Notes: generated by a model not told the origin, from the sequence alone. 64,000 nt of DNA from Prochlorococcus sp. AH-736-L23 (GCA_028141225.1 JAOIPS010000001.1:62001-126000); one strand, 5' to 3'; counted from the stretch's first letter, positions 7,553-15,625 are shown. Translations and numbers: made by a program.

Positions 7553-7602
7553 GGCTTGCTTTTAAAATTGAAAGAGCTTGCAAGTATCCCACCGGCAAGC
7601 TC
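7553..7602. other. hairpin with two competing left arms, in intergenic 7441-7897
   Basis: GAGCTTGC (7574) and GCAAGCTC (7595) form a perfect 8-bp stem around 13 nt. A second GGCTTGC at 7553 can pair with the same right arm. On the minus strand T-rich sequence follows, so it could be a terminator, but no gene lies upstream there. A small RNA or an element upstream of the HLIP gene at 7898 are alternatives. I see no coding gene in the rest of 7441-7897. Confidence 0.4.
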
Positions 7603-7897
7603 ATGACGACCTAGTTAATTCAGTTTTTTTGATTTAACCAGCCAAGCACTTCCTAAATGCTAAACATATCTTACTAAGTAAAATTACTTACCGTGAGTAT
7701 AAATGCTCATTTTAAGTGATTTATCTGCGAATTTGATAATTAAAGGTGATTTGATCAAAAATTATGAATTGTAAATTATTTTTTAAACAGAAATGTAACA
7801 TATTGATCCATAAATACTCAAGTTAGAATAATTGGAGGCTTTGGTTTACATAAGTTAATATTTGTGTTACTTTAATTAACAATTATTATTATCTTTA

Positions 7898-8104
7898 ATG
7901 ACAAAATCAGGAGTTACTACAGAATCAGGTGGAAGACAGAATATGTTCCCATCAGAAACTAGGCCTTATGTTGATGAAACTGTATCCTACGATGGATATC
8001 CTCAAAATGCAGAAAAAGTGAATGGTAGATGGGCTATGGTTGGTTTCGTTGCACTATTAGGTGCCTACATTACAACAGGACAAATTATTCCAGGAATTTT
8101 TTAA
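7898..8104 (+). CDS. hli: high-light-inducible protein (HLIP/Scp), long N-terminus
   Basis: 68 aa. The C-terminal half has the chlorophyll a/b-binding motif EKVNGRWAMVGF and the single membrane helix, ending TTGQIIPGIF. HLIPs are thylakoid proteins that bind chlorophyll and carotenoid and protect photosystems and chlorophyll-synthesis complexes under excess light. The about 38-residue polar N-terminus is longer than in the two other HLIPs at 8783 and 8923. It is transcribed alone, away from the other two. Confidence 0.93.
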   Translation: MTKSGVTTESGGRQNMFPSETRPYVDETVSYDGYPQNAEKVNGRWAMVGFVALLGAYITTGQIIPGIF

Positions 8105-8116
8105 TACTTAAAATAC

Positions 8117-8136
8117 CTTTTGTGAAAAGTTTTTTT
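8117..8136 (+). terminator. weak terminator after the HLIP gene
   Basis: CTTTT-GTG-AAAAG followed by seven T residues begins 12 nt after the HLIP stop codon. The stem has only 5 bp and is AT-rich, so termination may be partial. Confidence 0.4.
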
Positions 8137-8199
8137 AAAATTTTAATAATAAATATAGATTTATTTTAAATTCCTTATCTTGCTACTCATCTCCATAGT

Positions 8200-8328
8200 T
8201 TATTTCATATTTGAAAATAAGAAAAACCAAACAAATGTTATTGCGTTAAGGGTAAATATTATTCCTAGAAATGTATAGGCAAACTTTTTGCCAATAAATG
8301 CTGTTTCCGGTTCAAGCTTTACTCTCAT
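8200..8328 (-). CDS. single-pass membrane microprotein beside the HLIP genes (42 aa)
   Basis: MRVKLEPETAFIGKKF precedes one hydrophobic segment (YTFLGIIFTLNAITFVWFF), giving a cytoplasmic or stromal N-terminus and one helix. The size and form resemble small photosystem or cytochrome-complex subunits, but I cannot match it to one. Its position between HLIP genes makes a thylakoid role plausible (inference). Confidence 0.6.
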   Translation of the reverse strand: MRVKLEPETAFIGKKFAYTFLGIIFTLNAITFVWFFLFSNMK

Positions 8329-8483
8329 TAAATCCTCTGATTACCTCGATAAAGATAGCATCAAATAAAAAAAAAATAAGTTTTAAACGAGAAAAATAAA
8401 CAAATTAATATTTCTACCCTTAGTCAGTTTTTATAAGCTTATTTAATATTTTTTTTCTCCCTTTTAGATTTAGAAGTGAAATT

Positions 8484-8501
8484 AACAGTATCGTTACTGT
8501 T
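8484..8501. promoter_or_regulatory. perfect palindrome AACAGTA-TCGT-TACTGTT
   Basis: A 7-bp perfect inverted repeat with a 4-nt centre, in the noncoding stretch 8329-8737 within the HLIP cluster. It could be an operator or an RNA hairpin. No T-run follows. No other gene in 8329-8737 is supported; a 29-codon Lys-rich frame at 8546-8635 is too weak to call. Confidence 0.4.
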
Positions 8502-8737
8502 GCTTAAAACGCTCTTCAGTTTGAGTAATTACTACGCTAATGTTGATGAGTAAAATTAGCCAAAAACCGTTTTTTAAACTAGATTTGACTGTGTTAACCC
8601 TAAAACTAAAAAAATCTCTTAAAGATAAATCTTAGAAATGAGATAGAGATTTATTGTGGTTTAAAGTATCCTGTTCTGCTGAAAAAAGATTATTCAAACC
8701 TAAATTACTAAAGATTTTTTGATAAAATCGCAATAAA

Positions 8738-8765
8738 AAATAGCCTAATTTAAATTAAGCTATTT
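8738..8765 (-). terminator. terminator of the two-gene HLIP operon
   Basis: AAATAGCTTAATTT and AAATTAGGCTATTT pair along almost 14 bp, and TTTTATT follows on the minus strand. It starts 17 nt after the stop codon of the second HLIP gene, as expected for the end of this transcript. Confidence 0.65.
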
Positions 8766-8782
8766 AAAAGTAAAAATTTATA

Positions 8783-8923
8783 TTAGATAAAACCAGGAAT
8801 AATTTGACCTGTTGTTAAATATGCTCCCACTAGAGCAACAAAGCCCAGCATTGCAAATCTACCGTTAAGCTTTTCAGCAACAATTTTTTCTTTTTCAATT
8901 ATTTTTGGTTCGCTATTTTTCAT
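8783..8923 (-). CDS. hli: high-light-inducible protein, second in a coupled pair (46 aa)
   Basis: Begins MKNSEPKIIEKEKIVAEKLNGRFAML; the LNGRFAMLGF motif and single helix are typical of HLIPs, ending TTGQIIPGFI. The ORF track extends this frame upstream to 9001, but those extra 26 residues are the shadow of another HLIP gene read in the wrong frame. The true start is the ATG inside TAATG, overlapping the stop of the upstream HLIP by one base, so translation is probably coupled. Confidence 0.92.
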   Translation of the reverse strand: MKNSEPKIIEKEKIVAEKLNGRFAMLGFVALVGAYLTTGQIIPGFI

Positions 8924-9030
8924 TAGAACCAACCGGGAATAATTTGACCTGTTGTAACGTAGGCACCAACTGCTGCAACGAAACCTAACATCGCTGCCCA
9001 ACCGTTAAAACGTTCTGCTTCTGGAGTCAT
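8923..9030 (-). CDS. hli: high-light-inducible protein, minimal form (35 aa)
   Basis: MTPEAERFNGWAAML followed by the HLIP helix and TTGQIIPGWF. It is 35 aa, about the smallest size able to hold the chlorophyll-binding helix, and below the ORF-track cutoff. The usual Arg after FNG is replaced by Trp (FNGWAAML), a change known in some picocyanobacterial HLIPs. First gene of the pair with 8783; the genes overlap by one base. Confidence 0.92.
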   Translation of the reverse strand: MTPEAERFNGWAAMLGFVAAVGAYVTTGQIIPGWF

Positions 9031-9218
9031 TTTGTTTAAGTAATTGTTAACAAATATAACATATTTATTTATTAATGTAAAGAAAATTAAGGATAATTGC
9101 TTCTAAAGTAATGTAAATTGGAAGAGTGATACATATATGTGTCGAATTATACCTGATTGCTGTTTCGCTTTTGTTCTGATATTTTAAAATTTGAAACAAA
9201 AAAAATCAAAAACTAATA

Positions 9219-9317
9219 CCTTTTTTTAAAGGAAAATCCTCATTTAGAGGTGATTTAAATTAATATATTGGTAGAGTCAGCTAGTAGGGATACAGGCTGA
9301 CTCTTTTTTTTTTTTTT
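9219..9317 (+). ncRNA. candidate small RNA with three hairpins and strong terminator
   Basis: Within 100 nt the plus strand has CCTTT-TTTT-AAAGG, then CCTC-ATTTA-GAGG, then AGAGTCAGC/GCTGACTCT (9-bp perfect stem) followed by a long T-run. No coding gene lies upstream on this strand for more than 1 kb, so the terminator must end a noncoding transcript. It starts near the divergent HLIP operon. The 5' end is not defined by a clear promoter, so the left boundary is approximate. Confidence 0.55.
9273..9317 (+). terminator. strong Rho-independent terminator without an upstream gene
   Basis: AGAGTCAGC and GCTGACTCT form a perfect 9-bp stem with a 14-nt loop, and 13 or more T residues follow. The strand is unambiguous, since the other side lacks a T-run. 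Confidence 0.85.
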
Positions 9318-9386
9318 GATTTTTGACTAAAAGTAGTTTTTAGAATTCAAATAATTGCTATTAATAAATTAGATATATATGAATTT

Positions 9387-9551
9387 ATGTCATTAGCGAC
9401 TTACTACATGCATTTAATTTTTGGAAGGATTCCTTCTTTAATGGGTTCTGATTTAATACTTTATATCTTGCCTGCTATTACAATTTCAATATTATTCTTT
9501 AGCCTTAAAATAATGTTTTTCAATACTCCTAAATTGAGAAAGGTTAAATAA
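9387..9551 (+). CDS. small membrane protein (54 aa)
   Basis: MSLATYYMHLIFGRI precedes a hydrophobic segment (LILYILPAITISILFFSL) and a basic end (KLRKVK). One membrane helix with cytoplasmic C-terminus is expected. Family not recognised. It is followed after 49 nt by the DUF938 methyltransferase on the same strand. Confidence 0.55.
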   Translation: MSLATYYMHLIFGRIPSLMGSDLILYILPAITISILFFSLKIMFFNTPKLRKVK

Positions 9552-9600
9552 TCAAGGATTTTAGAATTATTTTTTACTGAAGCGCCCAATTTTTTTAATT

Positions 9601-10218
9601 TTGGATAATAGACTTTTTTTTTCGGCGACTCAAAGAAATAGAGAATGCATTGGTGATGTACTCTCCAGAATTATAAAAAAAGGTTCAGTATTGGAAATCG
9701 GGAGTGGCAGCGGAGAACACGGGGTGGCTTTTCAAAAACGATTTCCTGGAATAATATGGCAAACAAGTGACCCAGAATTAGCGCATAGAAAAAGTATAAG
9801 TTCTTGGATTGAGCATGAAGACTTAACTAAGAAAATGCCCCAGCCTCTTGAGATTGATGTAGAAAAAATTCCTTGGAAAATTCCATTAAGATTAGCTCAT
9901 TCTTTGCAAGGAATAGTCGCTATAAATATGATCCATGTAGCAAAGTGGTCTTGTACTGAAGCACTCTTTAGAGAGTCAGGGAAATTACTCAATAAGGGTC
10001 AATTTTTGATTTTGTATGGGCCATTTAAAATTTGTAATAAGCATATAAGTGAAAGTAATTATTTTTTCGATAATTCATTAAAAATGAAAAATGATCACTG
10101 GGGTATTAAAAATCTTGAGGAAGTTTGTGGTGAGAGTAAGAAAAATGGTTTTTCTCAAGAGCATGTTATTAGGATGCCTGCAAATAATTTTTCAATAATT
10201 TATAGAAAAGTTTCTTAA
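9601..10218 (+). CDS. DUF938 SAM-dependent methyltransferase-like protein
   Basis: 205 aa, the normal DUF938 length. The TTG start gives DNRLFFSATQRNRECI, which matches the conserved family N-terminus, so this start is preferred. VLEIGSGSGEHGVAF (about residues 30-44) is the SAM-binding loop; INMIHVAKW and LILYGPFK follow as in the family. The methyl acceptor of DUF938 is not known. Soluble and cytoplasmic. Confidence 0.85.
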   Translation: MDNRLFFSATQRNRECIGDVLSRIIKKGSVLEIGSGSGEHGVAFQKRFPGIIWQTSDPELAHRKSISSWIEHEDLTKKMPQPLEIDVEKIPWKIPLRLAHSLQGIVAINMIHVAKWSCTEALFRESGKLLNKGQFLILYGPFKICNKHISESNYFFDNSLKMKNDHWGIKNLEEVCGESKKNGFSQEHVIRMPANNFSIIYRKVS

Positions 10219-10271
10219 TAAAGCAAATATAAATATCAATAGGTTTTATTAAGGTTCATCATATTAGTTGA

Positions 10272-10433
10272 TCAATCTGATAGTTTTTTGCTCCATTCTT
10301 TATGCTTTTGATCTAAATCAAAAATTTTGTCGCCTAAACTCAACTGTCTTTCTAATAATTCAACTTTTGTAAGTGTTATTTTTTCAGAATAAAATTTTAT
10401 GGGCTGTTTACCATGTAAATTGTCACCACTCAT
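10272..10433 (-). CDS. small cyanobacterial hypothetical protein (53 aa)
   Basis: MSGDNLHGKQPIKFYSE is followed by a helical coiled region (LTKVELLERQLSLGDKIFDL, then DQKHKEWSKKL). Soluble, charged, no cysteines. The heptad-like leucine spacing suggests a short coiled coil. Family unknown to me, but the composition is clearly protein-like. Confidence 0.6.
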   Translation of the reverse strand: MSGDNLHGKQPIKFYSEKITLTKVELLERQLSLGDKIFDLDQKHKEWSKKLSD

Positions 10434-10551
10434 AGGATTCTTATCTTTAATTGTATTTTCTAAGATGAAAAATTTGATATTGCTAATTTTTTTATATTCT
10501 TTTCAGATTTGTGCAAATTAATGTGATAAAGAATTGATGCATATTGTGTTT

Positions 10552-11718
10552 TTAATCCATCATTTTGTATGAAGATTGCCAGATATATCTTTCTTTTTTG
10601 ATGTCTGACTCAACAGCAACGCAATTGCATGCAATATTCCATAGAGCTTTGTGTATTGGATCAGGATTAAAAAGATATGCTTTTTTAAAGGCTTTTTTAA
10701 TTAAGACAGTTGCTTTTTTTGCATGATAATGAGGGATCGTTGGACATACATGATGAACGACATGGCTAGAACCTATATCATGGTGAAGAAAATTAAGGAC
10801 TCTGCCGTAAGGTCTGTCAATAGATAGAAATGCCCCTCTCATAAAGGAAAATTCCGTATTTGAAAGATGAGGTACATCTGAATCTGTATGATGAAGCCAT
10901 GTATAAACTACTAGCCAACAATTAACTACTAATAAAGGGCCAAAATATAGAGCAATTACTGGAAATAATCCATACTTGAAAACTAAATAACCAATGCCCA
11001 CTAATGCCAAACCTACACCAATATCTGATATCCAAACTTTCTTGGTCCATATTGATGGCCATAATGCCTTAGAAAATGGTTTAGTTGGCCAAAAATGATT
11101 TGAAGTACCATACTTAATACCTCCTGTACTTCCCGTAAGTAAATAAGCTGGCCAGCCGAATATTAGATGTAAAACAAGTTGAAGAATTCCATAATTTTTC
11201 TTACCTAAGGAATTTGAAAAATGTAATTCTTTTTCGCCGCCAACCTTTTCTGTAACTCCATTACCATTAATGACTAAAGGGACGTGAGTTTCTCCATTGG
11301 TTATGTTATTTGTAAATCTATGATGAACTGCATGAGAACGCTGCCAAGAAAAATAAGGTACTAGAAGTAATGAATGTAGTAGATAACCAGTTATAGATTC
11401 TAAGGTCTTGTTTTTAGAGAATGCTCCATGCCCACATTCATGGGCAATTACCCAGAATCCCATTGCAGTAGTACCTGATATAAATGCATAAATAATCCAA
11501 ATTGGGATCATTTTTGGGGTAAATGGAATGGTTAACCCTAACGCAACTACTAATGATTGAATTAAAGCTGATTGTAAAAGATACCTCAACGAAGTTTTGG
11601 TATTGCACTTAAAGTAGTGATCTGGGATAACATCCTGAAATTCTTTTATGCTTGGAATATCTTTATCCTCTATTACAAGCGCTTGACCTTTAAGACCAGA
11701 AAATTTTATATTACTCAA
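10552..11718 (-). CDS. membrane fatty-acid desaturase, delta-12 (plant FAD2-like type)
   Basis: 388 aa. Three histidine boxes bind the di-iron centre: HECGHGAF (93-100), HAVHHRF (129-135) and HVVHH (319-323). WLHHTDSDVPHL (274-285) is characteristic of delta-12/omega-3 desaturases of the FAD2 kind. Hydrophobic segments flank the boxes. The enzyme probably introduces a second double bond into membrane lipid acyl chains using ferredoxin (petF is at 35945). Regiospecificity is inferred. The other desaturase at 13432 is of a distinct type. Confidence 0.85.
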   Translation of the reverse strand: MSNIKFSGLKGQALVIEDKDIPSIKEFQDVIPDHYFKCNTKTSLRYLLQSALIQSLVVALGLTIPFTPKMIPIWIIYAFISGTTAMGFWVIAHECGHGAFSKNKTLESITGYLLHSLLLVPYFSWQRSHAVHHRFTNNITNGETHVPLVINGNGVTEKVGGEKELHFSNSLGKKNYGILQLVLHLIFGWPAYLLTGSTGGIKYGTSNHFWPTKPFSKALWPSIWTKKVWISDIGVGLALVGIGYLVFKYGLFPVIALYFGPLLVVNCWLVVYTWLHHTDSDVPHLSNTEFSFMRGAFLSIDRPYGRVLNFLHHDIGSSHVVHHVCPTIPHYHAKKATVLIKKAFKKAYLFNPDPIHKALWNIACNCVAVESDIKKERYIWQSSYKMMD

Positions 11719-11963
11719 ATTTTTTTTGGTTAAGAATTTGTTAAATAAAAGTGGATTTATATATTCTATTATCCATCACAAGATCTCATAATGAAAAGAG
11801 TTTATAAATTTTTTTTGGTAAATTTTTTACAATTTTTATTTCATCTCTAAGTAATATATTTGTGCCAAATTATTTATCTTATTCTTTAACGCAATTTTTT
11901 TATTTATCTAAATAATTCTTTTTTATGCTGATTGTCTTTTCTCCTCTCTAAAGCTTAATTAAT

Positions 11964-12095
11964 TTAAAGACCGCGTATATACCTCTTAGGTAAACCAGAT
12001 TGTTTACGTGGCTTTACTAGGATAGGTAAAACAATAACTCCTACCGTAAAAAGACAGATTGGAGCAACTACCATCAATATAGATTCTAGAGACAT
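11964..12095 (-). CDS. single-pass membrane microprotein (43 aa)
   Basis: MSLESILMVVAPICLFTVGVIVLPILV is one membrane helix; the tail is basic and Pro/Gly-rich (KPRKQSGLPKRYIRGL). Same design as other one-helix thylakoid subunits, but not matched to any. The flanking stretch 11719-11963 shows nothing. Confidence 0.6.
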   Translation of the reverse strand: MSLESILMVVAPICLFTVGVIVLPILVKPRKQSGLPKRYIRGL

Positions 12096-12259
12096 TAATA
12101 ATTTGGAATTTATTAATAAATAGCAGGATTTTTTTTTAAAGTCATGCGTATTTATATCTATTTTTTGAGGATAGATTTAAAATTTTTATGAATTATTAAG
12201 TAAAAAAGAAAAAAAGATTAAAAAAAATCAATTTTTTCATAATTCATACTAATAACTTA

Positions 12260-12424
12260 ATGATTAATTTAAACAGATTTGTTATGCATGATGAAAACAT
12301 TTGGATGCTTATGACTTATTATTGCCCAACTCATGGCGATTCAGGTTTAGTAAAACCGATTCAACTAACAAAAAAAGAAATTAGTAAAGGATTCTTAAAA
12401 AAAGGTAGGAGTACTAAAAATTAA
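12260..12424 (+). CDS. small hypothetical protein (54 aa)
   Basis: Begins MINLNRFVMHDENIWML; a Cys-Pro-Thr-His-Gly run (YYCPTHGDSG) sits in the middle, and the end is basic (KGFLKKGRSTKN). An ATG at residue 9 is an alternative start. No family recognised. Cys and His together could bind a metal, unproven. The following stretch to 12683 is empty. Confidence 0.5.
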   Translation: MINLNRFVMHDENIWMLMTYYCPTHGDSGLVKPIQLTKKEISKGFLKKGRSTKN

Positions 12425-12683
12425 TTTTTAAAATATAACCTAGGACAATGATAATGTAAAAAGTTCTAAATCTTAATTGAAATCTGGTTAATTAAAAATT
12501 GATATCTTAAAATCACATAAACTCCTTTTTTATCAGCAGCATTGGTGAAAATATATAAAAAGAAATTTTTAAATCTACTCTGACTTCAGATCATTAAAAT
12601 TTAGTTTAATAAATATATTTTTTGATAAAGAATTAAATTTTTTAAGAAATTGATAATTTAAAAAGATCTAGAAATAATTAATC

Positions 12684-12836
12684 TTAAAATTGATCAGAAT
12701 CACATGTTAATTCACATTGATTAAGATCATCTGATGATATTTTTTCTAGAATTCTTAACATATCAATTTCGGAAAGCTCTCCATTTGAGTTCCATTTTAA
12801 GGTTGTTCTCCTTTGAGGTGAATTTTTTTTATTCAT
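12684..12836 (-). CDS. small soluble protein, second of an overlapping pair (50 aa)
   Basis: MNKKNSPQRRTTLKW, then an acidic C-terminal half with two cysteines four apart (QCELTC). Its ATG lies inside the end of the upstream gene; the two share 8 nt (ATGAATAA), pointing to coupled translation. Like the upstream protein it ends in an acidic Cys-containing region, so the two may act together (inference). Confidence 0.55.
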   Translation of the reverse strand: MNKKNSPQRRTTLKWNSNGELSEIDMLRILEKISSDDLNQCELTCDSDQF

Positions 12837-12987
12837 TTATATCATCCCCCTTTAAATGAACTTCTAAACAACGAGTAATACATTCTTGATGACCATCCAC
12901 AATACTGCATTCAGTAATACACTCGAAATATGAATTAATAGAATCTATTTCTCTATTCTGGTTTGTAGAAACAAATGAATCATTCAT
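12829..12987 (-). CDS. twin CX3C microprotein (52 aa)
   Basis: FECITECSIVDGHQECITRC holds two CX3C pairs separated by 8 residues, the spacing of helical-hairpin proteins held by two disulfides (CHCH-like) or of a metal site. The N-terminus is polar, with no signal peptide, so a cytoplasmic metal site is at least as likely as disulfides. Overlaps the next gene by 8 nt. Family not known to me. Confidence 0.6.
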   Translation of the reverse strand: MNDSFVSTNQNREIDSINSYFECITECSIVDGHQECITRCLEVHLKGDDINE

Positions 12988-13275
12988 AATATTTTTTGAT
13001 TTATTTGGAATAGAGATATAGCACGAAACTATGTTTAATAATTTAATTTATTAAGTTAATTAGTAAAAATAAGTATTATTTACTAAATTTATTTTGCAAC
13101 TGGTTTGCCCTTGAAAAGATAGTAATATTTTTCTTTTAAAACACAAAAGGAAAGAATAATTTTGATTATTTATATTTATTTTATAAGGTAATCTTCCAAA
13201 AAAATCAGCATAAAGACTGATTTACTTTTCAGTAATTTAGTTAGAAGATAAAAAAGTACACTTTTAGATTTTCAA

Positions 13276-13428
13276 ATGAAATCAGTAATTAATTGGCTTT
13301 CGAAAATGTTAGAGAGTATGGCAAATGCTTTTATGCATCCTTTAAAGAATGACTTGCCTCCATCTATTGGTACTCATGCATATAGTAGTATTCCGCTAAA
13401 AAGAAGATTGAGAAGAAGGTTGAATTAA
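13276..13428 (+). CDS. small basic hypothetical protein (50 aa)
   Basis: An amphipathic N-terminus (MKSVINWLSKMLESMANAF) is followed by a Pro-rich middle and a very basic end (LKRRLRRRLN). It could bind membrane or nucleic acid; nothing more specific is visible. Ends 3 nt before the convergent desaturase gene. The stretch 12988-13275 in front is empty. Confidence 0.5.
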   Translation: MKSVINWLSKMLESMANAFMHPLKNDLPPSIGTHAYSSIPLKRRLRRRLN

Positions 13429-13431
13429 GTG

Positions 13432-14538
13432 TTAACTTATGGGAATTAATTTTTCATTTTTATTATCCCAAATAATATATTTGAAGCAGTTTGAAAAGTC
13501 GCTTAATTTTAAGACCTTTGATTGTTGGAGCAAATGAATGTTTGCTTTATGACAAGCTCTTAAGTTGTAATTTGGTATTCTTTCAGAGAGATGATGAATG
13601 CTGTGGAAGGATATGTCTGCTAAAAACCAATTTAGCCAATTAGGAATATCTAGATTACTACTGCCTAAAATCGCTCCATCGATGAGATCCCAATTTTTTG
13701 TCTTTTTAGCATATGCATCCTCATAGTTATGTTGTACGAAAAAAACACATATTAAAATTGATGCTGATAAGGTTAACACAATGGAATAAAATGATAAGAA
13801 AAAAACTAAACCCAACCATTTACACATATAAATCCACCCTATTATTACTACTATGTTGTTGATTATTAATTCACATAGTTCACTGAAATTATCCCCATAA
13901 TCAGAAAAAGGTGGTTTGATTCTTGAATTGATAACTAAAAGTTGAGAAATTTCTCTATTTTTTATTTTGTTAAAAGTCTCTTCTAATATATCTTTACTGA
14001 AATTAAAAATAATAATTAGGAGTCCTAATCTAGGTTTTAAAACTAAGTAAAAAAAACCGCCAGGGAAAAGCATGATCCAGTTTCGACTTATTTTATAAAA
14101 AAATTGCCTCCTTTTTGTAAGGGATTCATAATCTTCAAGACTTAAAACATCTATCGGCCCTTTGTAAATTTCCCAATTTCCATTATTTCTATGATGAAAT
14201 GCATGGTCAATTGACCATGACTTCTGGGGAATACCATTAACCAATCCAAGTAAAAACCCAAAGAAACGGTTTAATTTCCGTTTAGTAAAAAGAGAATTAT
14301 GACCGCAATCATGCATTAATGAGAATGTTCGAGAAGAGAATAGAGTTAGAAGAACTATAAAGGGTATTAATAGAAATCCTTTAATCAATAATGAAAAAGG
14401 TTGATTTATTATTTGGTAGATGATTGACCAAATAGAAACAATAGGGAAGATGGTAGAAATAATTTGATAAGAAGCTCTAATATTATTTCTTTTTAGGAAT
14501 GGCTTTATTAAAAAATGACCTCTATTTAACTTAAGCAT
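13432..14538 (-). CDS. membrane fatty-acid desaturase, DesA-like
   Basis: 368 aa. Histidine boxes HDCGHNSLF (76-84), HAFHHRNNGNW (112-122) and HSIHHLSERIPNYNLR (312-327); the last is the cyanobacterial DesA form. Long hydrophobic stretches near 26-68 and 226-268 anchor it in the membrane. It should desaturate acyl chains of glycerolipids with electrons from ferredoxin. The exact position (delta-12 or other) cannot be read from the sequence. The extended middle part (about 125-225) is Lys-rich and less conserved. Confidence 0.8.
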   Translation of the reverse strand: MLKLNRGHFLIKPFLKRNNIRASYQIISTIFPIVSIWSIIYQIINQPFSLLIKGFLLIPFIVLLTLFSSRTFSLMHDCGHNSLFTKRKLNRFFGFLLGLVNGIPQKSWSIDHAFHHRNNGNWEIYKGPIDVLSLEDYESLTKRRQFFYKISRNWIMLFPGGFFYLVLKPRLGLLIIIFNFSKDILEETFNKIKNREISQLLVINSRIKPPFSDYGDNFSELCELIINNIVVIIGWIYMCKWLGLVFFLSFYSIVLTLSASILICVFFVQHNYEDAYAKKTKNWDLIDGAILGSSNLDIPNWLNWFLADISFHSIHHLSERIPNYNLRACHKANIHLLQQSKVLKLSDFSNCFKYIIWDNKNEKLIPIS

Positions 14539-14619
14539 ATTTCTCTTATTTTTTTGATAGTAACAATTTTTAAAAAATATTGATTATTTAATAAAAAATA
14601 AAAAATTTTAAACATCATA

Positions 14620-14775
14620 CTAAAGAATAAATTCTTTAGACATAGTTCTCAATTGATCTAGATTTAATCTTTCTAAGTAATTTTTAAAGTCACTAAGATT
14701 CTTAGTAGAGTCTGAATTTTTACTCTCGTAAATGAGGCTATTAGAAATTAACTCAATAAGATGATCTTTATCCAT
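14620..14775 (-). CDS. small soluble hypothetical protein (51 aa)
   Basis: MDKDHLIELISNSLIYESK followed by a second helical stretch (LSDFKNYLERLNLDQLRTMSKEF). Two short helices, no cysteines, no membrane segment. Family not recognised. It lies just upstream of the desaturase on the same strand, 81 nt before its start. Confidence 0.5.
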   Translation of the reverse strand: MDKDHLIELISNSLIYESKNSDSTKNLSDFKNYLERLNLDQLRTMSKEFIL

Positions 14776-14859
14776 AACTCCTTATAGACCAAAATTCCTG
14801 TTTAAAAAATTAAGGTCTTGAATTCGAGATCATTAACTCTTCTTAGAAAAAGTAATTTT

Positions 14860-15078
14860 TTATAAATTTTTTAAATCTTGTTCTATTTTTTCTAATCTTT
14901 CATTCAATTCTTTTTGTTCCTTAATTAAGGCTTTTTTCTTTTCTGCAAGCTCTTTGTTCAAAGGAGAATTGAAATATTTTTGGTAAGAAACAAAAAAAAC
15001 TGTTATCGCTACTGCAATGCCAAGAGCACCTATTATTAAAATTGGAGATGAAGGAAAGTCGTAAAATGGAATTGACAA
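14860..15078 (-). CDS. membrane-anchored coiled-coil microprotein (72 aa)
   Basis: Short N-terminus (MSIPFYDFPSSP), one membrane helix (ILIIGALGIAVAITVFFVSY), then a charged coiled coil (ELAEKKKALIKEQKELNERL). The type is common in picocyanobacteria. Function unknown; a scaffold or adaptor at the membrane is plausible. Confidence 0.65.
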   Translation of the reverse strand: MSIPFYDFPSSPILIIGALGIAVAITVFFVSYQKYFNSPLNKELAEKKKALIKEQKELNERLEKIEQDLKNL

Positions 15079-15296
15079 AGTAATTTATTAAAAACAGACT
15101 CTAGCCATCTAATAAACAAAAATATGAGTAATAAATACTTATTTTTTCGAAGTTTTATGGGTAATTATGAATTATGATAGTTATTTTGTAAAAATTAAAA
15201 AAAAGGTTTATCTTTAATTAAATTTTTAAAATAAGTAATTGTACAGCTGTCAAAGAATGAATAACTAATAATGATTAAACTAGTAAAAAATTTTTC

Positions 15297-15614
15297 ATGA
15301 AGAAAATCATAAATAAAAAACGTAATAAAAATGAACCATGGTTTAAATGGTTAACGAGAGAACTTAATTCTTATGATGCTTTTCAGGATTTGGAATCAGG
15401 CAAGAATCCACAAGATGTTGCAGAGAATTTTATTTCTAAAAATAGTATTGCTATTTCAGAAGTTTTCGAGAATTTTGATGAAGAAGATAAAGATATACTC
15501 AGTCAGTTTCTTAAATTAACAGAATGCGAGATGCATGTGTTTAGAATTCTTGAAAAGCAAATAGAGTTAAGAAAAAAGATAAGATTTGTAGATTTTAAAA
15601 AAAGAAAAAAATGA
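15297..15614 (+). CDS. hypothetical protein, paralogue of the gene at 26074
   Basis: 105 aa. The core (PWFKWLTRELNSYDAF, then NPQDVAENFISKN, then FLKLTECEMHVFRIL) aligns by eye with the 88-aa protein at 26074 (WFSWFYEKW, PSQIAERFVNEN, FMKLSESELHILKYF). Soluble, helical, with a basic end. The family is unknown to me; the second copy supports both as real genes. Confidence 0.7.
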   Translation: MKKIINKKRNKNEPWFKWLTRELNSYDAFQDLESGKNPQDVAENFISKNSIAISEVFENFDEEDKDILSQFLKLTECEMHVFRILEKQIELRKKIRFVDFKKRKK

Positions 15615-15625
15615 AGAGTTAATTT

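Noticed and set aside
8546-8635. 29-aa Lys-rich plus-strand frame
   Set aside because: Low complexity and no independent support.
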